From Candidatus Avispirillum faecium (GTDB lineage Bacteria > Bacillota > Clostridia > Oscillospirales > CAG-272): DNA of 64,000 nt. The position numbers and the translations under genes are program-made. Shown here in pieces: positions 29,748 through 37,800 of the stretch. How positions within the stretch are numbered: the stretch's first letter is position 1; each line of letters opens with the position of its first letter. Below the pieces are notes generated by a model. It had not been told where the DNA came from. It searched no databases and was given only the letters and a program-made list of their open reading frames with translations. The stretch lies in the NCBI GenBank assembly GCA_904396155.1, contig CAJFOI010000048.1:30396-94395 (forward strand), in the 5' to 3' direction.

Positions 29748-29815
29748 AAAGCAACCTGTCCCCCACCTGCGACAATTCCCGCTGTAATTTGCTTTTTGGG
29801 CGCAAAAACAAAGCT

Positions 29816-29923
29816 TGGTAAATATTACCAATTTATTTCCGGCAATTTTGTTAATTATTTTACATGGTAAATACTTGCAATTATTACCAATATATGGTAA
29901 AATTCAATTACCATAAATTACCA
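29816..29923. promoter_or_regulatory. Cluster of seven TGGTAA/TTACCA hexamers upstream of spo0A
   Basis: TGGTAA at 29816, 29865, 29895; TTACCA at 29825, 29884, 29908, 29918. Confidence 0.5.
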
Positions 29924-29941
29924 CTTACGGAGATAATAACC

Positions 29942-30718
29942 ATGGAGAAGATGAAAGTTTTAATTGCAGACGAAAACAGTGAAAGCAGAAAAATGTGCAA
30001 AGAAGCATTGATGCGCGCCGGCATCCGTTTTGTGGACGAAGCTTCCAACGGAGAAGAAGCGCTGACCTACATAAATCGCAATCATCCCGATGTAGTGATC
30101 GCCGACGTATGGCTGTCCCGCCTGGATGGAATCGGTCTGATTCGGCAGGCGATGTCCCTGCCCTACGGACAAGACAAAGCTCCCGCATTTATCATTGCGT
30201 CTCTCGTCACCAATCAAAACATTTTTGTAGAAGCTGCACGTGCAGGCGCAGCGCTGTGTCTGCCCAAGCCGCTGGATTATACCAGTCTTTCCGAGCATGT
30301 ACTCTCCATTTATCGAGGCAGAGCAGACGGCTCCATCTCTGTAGGCGCGGTAAGCACCACCCCGCCGGATATTGAGGCGCAAGTGACAAAGATTATCCAC
30401 CAAATCGGCGTGCCCGCACACATCAAGGGCTATCAATATCTGCGTACCGCAATCCTGCTCACCATCCGGGACAGCGATATCATCAATTCCGTTACAAAAG
30501 TACTTTACCCCTCTGTTGCAAAAAAATACTCCACGACGACCTCCAGAGTCGAACGGGCGATCCGCCACGCGATCGAAGTAGCATGGGACAGAGGAGACAT
30601 CGACACCCTCAATTCCTATTTCGGCTACACCATTCAAAACAACCGAGGCAAGCCCACCAACAGTGAATTTATCGCCATGATCGCAGATAACCTTCGTCTA
30701 AAATACAAAATTCACTGA
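29942..30718 (+). CDS. spo0A: Sporulation master regulator Spo0A
   Basis: Receiver domain [21 protein letters not shown]-terminal domain [83 protein letters not shown]. Confidence 0.95.
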   Translation: MEKMKVLIADENSESRKMCKEALMRAGIRFVDEASNGEEALTYINRNHPDVVIADVWLSRLDGIGLIRQAMSLPYGQDKAPAFIIASLVTNQNIFVEAARAGAALCLPKPLDYTSLSEHVLSIYRGRADGSISVGAVSTTPPDIEAQVTKIIHQIGVPAHIKGYQYLRTAILLTIRDSDIINSVTKVLYPSVAKKYSTTTSRVERAIRHAIEVAWDRGDIDTLNSYFGYTIQNNRGKPTNSEFIAMIADNLRLKYKIH

Positions 30719-31593
30719 TCTTTGAGCCACACGTCCTCCCCGTCTGTCGCAAAAACGATGGTTCCCATTTCATCGGTGCGCAGGACGGGGATTTTCAGTT
30801 CTCTGGCACGTTCCAGTGTCTGCTGATGGGGATGTCCATAAGGATTGTCCCTCCCGCAGGAAGCGACCGCCCACCTGGGACTGACAGCGGCGAGAAATGC
30901 AGATGTCGAAGATGTCTGAGACCCATGGTGCCCAAGCTTTAGTATATCCCCGTCCAGTTCACCGGACGTATATGTTTGCAGCATAAGTTCCTCTGAACCC
31001 TCTTCCGCATCTCCCGTTATGATCGCAGAAACATTTCCATATTCCACTCGAGTGACAACACTATATTCATTAAAATCGTCCAAATCGGCAAGGGGTGCCA
31101 AAATCTGCAGCGCAATGCCGCCGGCATCGTATGTATTGCCCGCCTGCGCTTCCACCACCCGGACACCGCTGTCCTCTATTACACCAATAAGACGCGAAAA
31201 CGTGATTACATCGTTGGATGCATCTGTCATAATCACATTTTCCACTTCCAGACTGTTGATGATCTTCACCGCACCGCCGATATGGTCCTCATGGGGGTGC
31301 GTCAGGATCATATAATCGATACAGTCTGTATAACGGCGGATATACCTTGCCGTGGTTTCTGCCGCATCTGTAGGGCCGGCATCAATCAAAACTGCAGCGT
31401 CCTTTGTGACAATCAGGGTACTGTCCCCTTGTCCCACATCAATAAAATGAAATTCACAGTCCGCAGACAATTCCTGTGCATCGTTACGAATCCAGACATC
31501 CCAAACAAAAAGAGCAGCAACAATGACAAAAACAGCCGTAGCTATGGGAGCAGCGGCCTTTTTTATATTTCTTTTTCCGGACCTGTATTTCAT
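30712..31593 (-). CDS. ComEC/Rec2-like metallo-beta-lactamase-fold hydrolase
   Basis: [68 protein letters not shown]. Confidence 0.9.
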   Translation of the reverse strand: MKYRSGKRNIKKAAAPIATAVFVIVAALFVWDVWIRNDAQELSADCEFHFIDVGQGDSTLIVTKDAAVLIDAGPTDAAETTARYIRRYTDCIDYMILTHPHEDHIGGAVKIINSLEVENVIMTDASNDVITFSRLIGVIEDSGVRVVEAQAGNTYDAGGIALQILAPLADLDDFNEYSVVTRVEYGNVSAIITGDAEEGSEELMLQTYTSGELDGDILKLGHHGSQTSSTSAFLAAVSPRWAVASCGRDNPYGHPHQQTLERARELKIPVLRTDEMGTIVFATDGEDVWLKDQ

Positions 31594-31613
31594 GTAGCAG
31601 ACACCTTCCCTGC

Positions 31614-32096
31614 CTATGCCTTTTCAGACAGAAGATTTTGAAGAATACAGCACAGCTTGATCCCTGGAATACACATAAAAAACCAAACAATCGAATACAA
31701 AAGGCTCACCTGTCCCAGCAGATGAAACCGCAGCGTGGAATAATCCCACACATGCCATCCAAGCAGCAGATTGACAATACTGCCGGCAATAAATTCCAGT
31801 GCCGTGATAAGCAGACTCCCTTCCAGACATAAAAGAAGCAGCGGGCGCTTTGCGCCTTTGGAACTGATAAAAAACAATCCGAGAAAACAAGCCCCGGCAG
31901 TAATCGCCATCGTCCAGTGAGTATATCCTCTCCAAAGAAATTCCAAGAAGCAGTAATACAAACCGCCTGCAACAAACACGACGGCATATGCCTTTGCAGG
32001 CATATGGAATGACCAATTCTCGTCAAAAGATTGTGTTTCGCTTGTTACAGAAGGCTTCTGTACACCAATTATATCATATTGTTTCCATTTTTTCAA
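31614..32096 (-). CDS. Putative ABC transporter permease-like membrane protein (CmpB-type)
   Basis: Four-TM-like protein: YYCFLEFLWRGYTHW, LEFIAGSIVNLLLGWHVWDYS; N-terminal start uncertain. Confidence 0.65.
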   Translation of the reverse strand: MKKWKQYDIIGVQKPSVTSETQSFDENWSFHMPAKAYAVVFVAGGLYYCFLEFLWRGYTHWTMAITAGACFLGLFFISSKGAKRPLLLLCLEGSLLITALEFIAGSIVNLLLGWHVWDYSTLRFHLLGQVSLLYSIVWFFMCIPGIKLCCILQNLLSEKA

Positions 32097-32098
32097 AT

Positions 32099-32138
32099 AA
32101 AATCACCCTTATATGGTTTTTCCATACAAGGGTGATTT
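32099..32138. terminator. Terminator hairpin
   Basis: AAATCACCCTT...AAGGGTGATTT. Confidence 0.6.
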
Positions 32139-32159
32139 ATACCTGTCAAAATCTACAGC

Positions 32160-33449
32160 TTATTTTGCATCGGATGTTTCCGATTCTGCAGCGGCCGTTG
32201 CGTATAACGCCCGCAACTCATCTGCCACTCCGTTCGTATTGTCCCGAAGCTCCGCGTATCCGTAGAAAATGCTGCCGCTGTAAGCCTCCTTCTCTTTTGC
32301 GTAGGCCACCTGTTCAGTCATGATTCCCTGTGGATTTTCCCAGTCTGATTCATACCGGTATGCCGCATGGCAGATGAGCAGCCGCACATCGGTTCCTTCC
32401 ACCTGCTGTGCCCACCAATCGCACAAAACATCATAGGGCGCCGCGCTGTCCACCGTCCGCCAGTAAATCTGCGGCGCGATATAATCGATGTATCCTCCCT
32501 TGACCCATGCCAGCGTATCGCAGTAAATATCAGAATAAGATTGTGCTCCCCGGGTTTCGCTGCCGCTGTCTCCACCGTATCCGTTTTTCCAGATTCCAAA
32601 GGGAGCAACCCCAAACAGGCAATCTGCATCCGTTTTTTTGATTGTGTCATAGACCAGATGAATCATCTGATTTACATTGTCCCGACGCCAGTCCCCCACA
32701 TCCTCATAACCCTCTCCATACTGGGAAAACGTATCTTCATCGGCAAATGCCGCAACAACGTCCTCTCCGCTTTCATCGGTAACAGTCTGGGGATAGGGAT
32801 AAAAATAGTCGTCAAAAATGATGCCGTCCACGTCGTAATTTTTTACAATCTCCTCCACGCCGCCAGCAATCAGCTCCCGCACTTCGGGGATCCCGCAGTC
32901 AAAGTACAGCTTTCCGTCTGCGTATTCTACCACCCACTCCGGATGCTGTACCGCAGGATGGTCTTCCGAGAGAGTCTCCTCAGTGGAAACGCCGCCCGTA
33001 GTGACCCGTAAGGGGTTGACCCAGGCATGGACAGAAATCCCCGCAGCATGCGCTGTCTCTATCATATACGCTAATGTATCCAACGGGAGTTCTCCCGTTT
33101 CAGACAGGAATATGGAAACAGGAAATAGGGTGGAGTCATACAGTGCATCGGCGCAAGGGCGCACTTGAAAATAAATCGTGTTGAGTCCAAGGCTCGCCGT
33201 GTTTTCTACAATTGCATCGATTTCACTTCGCAGTGCATCCGCGTCCAGGCCCGGACTGCTGGGGAAATCGATATTGGTCACTGTTGCGATCCAAACACCG
33301 TCAATCTCCTCCGTCTCCCACGTTGTATCGGTCTTTGCACGCCGATCCACTGTGAGAAACACCAGCAGAATTGCCAGTGCAAAAACAAGGACAAATGCAC
33401 CGCAAACTGAGGTCACAATGATAAAGGTTTTTCGATCCATTTTGCTCAT
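32160..33449 (-). CDS. Family 10 glycosylhydrolase-like (GHL10/YngK-type) secreted or anchored protein
   Basis: EEIDGVWIATVTNIDFPSSPGLDADALRSEIDAIVENTASLGLNTIYFQVRPCADALYDSTLFP, VHAWVNPLRV, DGIIFDDYFYPYP; N-terminal TM. Confidence 0.88.
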   Translation of the reverse strand: MSKMDRKTFIIVTSVCGAFVLVFALAILLVFLTVDRRAKTDTTWETEEIDGVWIATVTNIDFPSSPGLDADALRSEIDAIVENTASLGLNTIYFQVRPCADALYDSTLFPVSIFLSETGELPLDTLAYMIETAHAAGISVHAWVNPLRVTTGGVSTEETLSEDHPAVQHPEWVVEYADGKLYFDCGIPEVRELIAGGVEEIVKNYDVDGIIFDDYFYPYPQTVTDESGEDVVAAFADEDTFSQYGEGYEDVGDWRRDNVNQMIHLVYDTIKKTDADCLFGVAPFGIWKNGYGGDSGSETRGAQSYSDIYCDTLAWVKGGYIDYIAPQIYWRTVDSAAPYDVLCDWWAQQVEGTDVRLLICHAAYRYESDWENPQGIMTEQVAYAKEKEAYSGSIFYGYAELRDNTNGVADELRALYATAAAESETSDAK

Positions 33450-33750
33450 AGTATCATGGTCCTTTCCTTTTGGGCTTCCTAAAGCTGTCGAGCAGCTTCT
33501 GGATCATTATACTTGTCCCATGGAAAATTTATGCCTGCCCTTTACAAAACGCTCCCTGCCGCTATTCTACAAAATACGTGCTTTTTTGTCAATATAGAAT
33601 AATACGCCTTTCCCCCTTTTCCTGTCAAACCCTGACGATCTGAAACAGACAAATGCAAACGGTCCGTCTGTGCAGATTGATATGGAAAGAATACATGAAA
33701 TGACAATTTTTCGTTACAATAAGGGCATTACCCCCAAAGGAGGATCTCTT

Positions 33751-34602
33751 ATGATCGAGAAACAATGTACCCTTACCGAGAAAAAAATTGACCGCTACGC
33801 CATATATCTGCGGGAACAGGAACGGGCAGAGCAAACCATTCAAAAATATGTTCGCGATCTCAACGCTCTTCGAAAATATCTGGCAGGGCGCCCCCTGACC
33901 AAGGAGATGCTTCTTCGCTGGAAAGAAGAACTAACTGGCGTATATGCTCCAGCATCCGTAAACACGATGCTCACAGCTGTGAACTGCTTCCTCGCATTTG
34001 CCGGCTGCCGCCAGCTTACTGTTCGCCTGCTGAAAATACAACGATCCCTGTTCTCCGACGAAAAGCGGGAACTGACTCGCGGAGAATATGCCAGACTGGT
34101 CCAAGCCGCCGAAAGGGAGGGCAACAAACGACTGTCTTTGATCATCCAAACCCTCTGCGCCACAGGAATGCGGGTGTCGGAGCTCCGTTTTATCACCGCC
34201 GCCGCCCTCTCCTGCGGCCGTGCAGAAATCACAAACAAAGGCAAGCGACGGGTTGTATTCTTACCGGACAAGCTGCGGCAAACCCTGAAAAAATACCTGC
34301 AAAAACAAAAACGCACTGCCGGAGCAGTGTTCGTTACACGGACAGGAAATCCGCTGGATCGTTCCAATATCTGGCGGGAAATGAAATCCCTGTGCCGCCT
34401 TGCCGGCGTTGCACCGGAAAAAGTGTTTCCCCACAATCTGCGCCACCTTTTTGCGCGAACTTATTATGCTATAGAAAAAGATCTGTCACGTCTGGCAGAT
34501 CTCCTGGGACACTCCAATGTAAACACCACGCGCATTTATACCGCGGAAAGCGGCCGCACCCATGCACGGCATATGGAACGGATGGGGCTCGTTATCACAT
34601 AA
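33751..34602 (+). CDS. Tyrosine recombinase (XerC/D type), predicted DNA invertase for the adjacent switch
   Basis: SAM-like N-domain plus catalytic residues: LCATGMRVSELR, HNLRHLFARTYY, LADLLGHSNVNTTRIYT. The TAA stop (34600-34602) lies inside the left inverted repeat. Confidence 0.88.
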   Translation: MIEKQCTLTEKKIDRYAIYLREQERAEQTIQKYVRDLNALRKYLAGRPLTKEMLLRWKEELTGVYAPASVNTMLTAVNCFLAFAGCRQLTVRLLKIQRSLFSDEKRELTRGEYARLVQAAEREGNKRLSLIIQTLCATGMRVSELRFITAAALSCGRAEITNKGKRRVVFLPDKLRQTLKKYLQKQKRTAGAVFVTRTGNPLDRSNIWREMKSLCRLAGVAPEKVFPHNLRHLFARTYYAIEKDLSRLADLLGHSNVNTTRIYTAESGRTHARHMERMGLVIT

Positions 34603-34618
34603 TTTTCCTTATGTTGTA
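34597..34618 (+). repeat. Left 22-bp inverted repeat of predicted invertible element
   Basis: ACATAATTTTCCTTATGTTGTA, perfect reverse complement of 34844-34865. Confidence 0.93.
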
Positions 34619-34843
34619 ATATTACATATGGTTTATAAAATGTTTTAATTAACTATATCATATTCCAGCGCAAAAAGAAAGTCTTTTTTTATTTTTTGGC
34701 GCAAAAAATCTGACTGGACAATTTTTCTAAAATTGCCCCGTCCTTTTTCACGTTGCAGAAACAGCAGATTAATGTAAAAAAACAAAATGGTTGTCTTTTT
34801 ACCACAGCTATAACATGCGTTTATATGGTGTCTCAGCACAGAC
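34619..34843. other. Predicted 225-bp invertible DNA segment upstream of the pilus operon
   Basis: Bounded by perfect 22-bp inverted repeats with palindromic arms around a 6-nt asymmetric spacer (TTTTCC), next to a tyrosine recombinase. Contains an extended -10 candidate TGATATAGT on the minus strand (TATAGT = 34652-34657). Confidence 0.75.
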
Positions 34844-34865
34844 TACAACATAAGGAAAATTATGT
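34844..34865 (-). repeat. Right 22-bp inverted repeat of predicted invertible element
   Basis: TACAACATAAGGAAAATTATGT; extended, it is TACAACATAA-ggaaaa-TTATGTTGTA with perfect 10-bp arms. Confidence 0.93.
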
Positions 34866-34881
34866 TGTATGTAAGAGGTTC

Positions 34882-37800
34882 ATGCAGATGACACATCGAC
34901 CAAAGTTCCGAAAAGACAAAGCAGGCATGTGTCTATTCAGGCGTATCACGGGCGTCTTTCTGGCCGCAACGCTTCTGTTGCCTGCCGGCGTATATCTGTC
35001 TCCAGGCAACCCGTTCGGTTTCAGCGCCCAGGCGGCTACAGAGGACGATAGCGGTCTGAACACACATGTGATCGATACCATCAGCCCTTCCCATGTAAAA
35101 TTTAACCTGTTTGACTACTGGGTTAATCAAAAAAGCAGCGGTGCAAACGACGGATGGAGCTCACAAGGAGGAATCAACGCCGATCACCCGCTGATCTTTA
35201 CCAACAACGGCTCCGGCTGCGGCGTGTGGAATTGGTGGACCGGTGCACATAATTACGGCACAGTGTCCCGGGGGCAGTACACAGGAATCGTGCAAGGCAC
35301 GCTGGGGAGCGACGGATATCCCCGCCTTGCCATTGGGAACAGCATCAGCGATGTCAATCGCGGCCAGGAATGGATTGAAGAAAACGGTCTATACGGAAAA
35401 ACCCAGGAATCTCTTGCCTATTTGTTTGATCCAGACGTACAAAATGATTTCAAAGATGTTTACGAAAACGTACAGGGACTTGTAAAATACGATGGAAACG
35501 GCGGATATGTTTACGACAGCCACGAAAACTATGCCTTCTTCCGGGAGGGGGCGGCAGGAGAACTGGGAACAAACGGAGAGCCCAGCGCAGGCTGTTTTGA
35601 AGTATACGACAGTTGGGGGCTGAAAGGCAGCTCCTCTACCAACGGTCAGTTTTTTCCCTTTGACGGTCCGGAAGATGTGTTTGTCCAAAACAGTCTTGGA
35701 GAATATGAAACCGATGCCTACGGTGCACTGGTTCCCAACGACAAAAACCCCAACGGAACAGATGCCAGTCAATTCAACCACTACCTGGGCATGTCTATGG
35801 AGGCGGTCTTTCTGCAACCGGAAGGCGGCAAAATTGACGCCGATACGCCCATGTCCTTCACCTTTTCCGGAGACGACGACGTGTGGATATTCATCGACAA
35901 TGTGCTGGTGGCAGACCTGGGCGGTATCCACGATGAGTGCTTTGCCGTCATAGACTTTGAAACCGGTGCGGTATACACCGGCAGAACACCGATCCTTCAA
36001 AATGCGGACGGAACATTTTCCGAAAATATCCCTACACTGCAGGAATTGCGAAATCCCGGGCAGACACGATTCATCTGGTACACCCGCAGCAACAATATTA
36101 ATAAAAACACAAGCGGATACTGGGCCGAATTCTCCGCAGACCATGGGATCAGGATCACCACACTGAAAGAGATTTTTGCATCCGCCGGCTACGATTCACA
36201 TCAGACTTGGGGCGACGAAAGCGGCATGAATGAGAACACCTTTGATCAAAATACCCAGCATGAGCTAAAGATGTTCTACCTGGAGCGCGGCGCAGGCGCT
36301 TCCAATCTGGTGTTGTCCTTTAACATGCTGGCGGTGCCTGCCTCCGGTGTCACCAAGACCGACCAGGACGGCCGCCCGGTGGAGGGCGCGGAGTTTGCCC
36401 TCTGGCCGGCGCAGCTGAGTGACACAGAAAGAGACGAATATGGTCATCCAGCGCCGGTGATTGGTGAAGACGGTCTGTACGTCGCTGATAAGAGTGACGG
36501 TACCCCCATCTGCACGGCGACTACAGACGAAAACGGCCATTTAAGCTTTGTGACGGATAAGCAGAAGATCATCAGCTTTCAGGAACGGGCGCAAAACGGA
36601 GATTTCTACTATGTACTGGAAGAAACACAGCAGCCTGTGGGGTATCGATCCAAAGGAGACATCTCCCTGTATTACAGCATCTACAATGAAAGTTCCAACG
36701 AAGGAGTTCTGCTTTCCTACAACTACTGGCAGACCGGTGCATACGCCCAAGCCAAACTGGACGTCACAATGACACAAAAACTCTACAAATACGAACTGGA
36801 CGCAGACGGTCGCCCTGTAGCCCAAACGCCCCTTGTGCCGAGGGACGAAAACGAAACGGAATATCTGGACGATGGAATTATCTTCGCCGTTCCCATTAAA
36901 CGGATGGACCCGGAAGGTTCACTATACGACGAATCCAATCAGCACGCCCTCTACGGCACGGCCAACACCGGCTGGACCCTAATGAGTGAGCCCATCAGCG
37001 ACAAGGCGTCGGTACTGAAAGCGGCCAGAGAAATGGAACGGGTGATGCGGGAAACCAGACAGACCGGCACCATTCTCGCCGAGCGCAACGCTCGCCAGCT
37101 TTTTCACGTGGAAATTACCAACATCCCCGGTGATGTAAAGTATACCTATCCCTATCTTATGGGGACAGGCAAAGAAGAGGAAAGCCAGTATAACATCGCC
37201 TTTTATTTTGCGCCGGATGCGCAAACACTCAACGAAATTACAGATCCCGAAACACTTGTCCGCATTGGTGCCGCAACGCCGGAAGGAGAAATGTTCCAGC
37301 GGCAGTATGCTTCCCAGTTCTATGTATCCAACACCTTCAACCGCCTGCGCGTGCAAAAGTTAGACAATCACGGCAACCGCCTGGAGGGTGCGGAATTCAG
37401 CATGTATCAAACGTACTCCACATGGCAGCGAAAAGGGTACGTCTGGGATGCAGAAAAAAAGCTTTACCGCAATCCCGATGTGGTAAACGAAGACGGAAGC
37501 CTGAAAGGCAGAGACGAAATCACTGGTACAGTCCCGTGGGACAAAGGAGTGACCAAATCCGGCGACAGTGCCGGAGCGGGAAGCATAGATCTGGATGGGG
37601 CTTTTATCTTTCCAACAGCATTCGATACATATATCTTCGGCGACGCGCATTTGACAAAAGATTATCAAATCCATCCAAACGATACCTCCACCTATATTGA
37701 GGAAGGTGAGTACGTTATTTTGGAGACCGGCGTACCATCGGATGGCTACCTCGTCAACGAGCAGCCGATCGCCGTCACGGTAAATAACGAGGGCGTATTT

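Noticed and set aside
33751-34602. Integrase of an integrated mobile element bringing the pilus locus
   Set aside because: No excisionase, replication or transfer genes near it; perfect short inverted repeats immediately beside it favour a local invertase role, though integration is not formally excluded.
34753-34881. N-terminal extension of the giant adhesin through the right inverted repeat
   Set aside because: The residues before MQMTHRP lie in the predicted invertible segment and right repeat; a signal peptide starts after 34882 with an AGAGG ribosome site.
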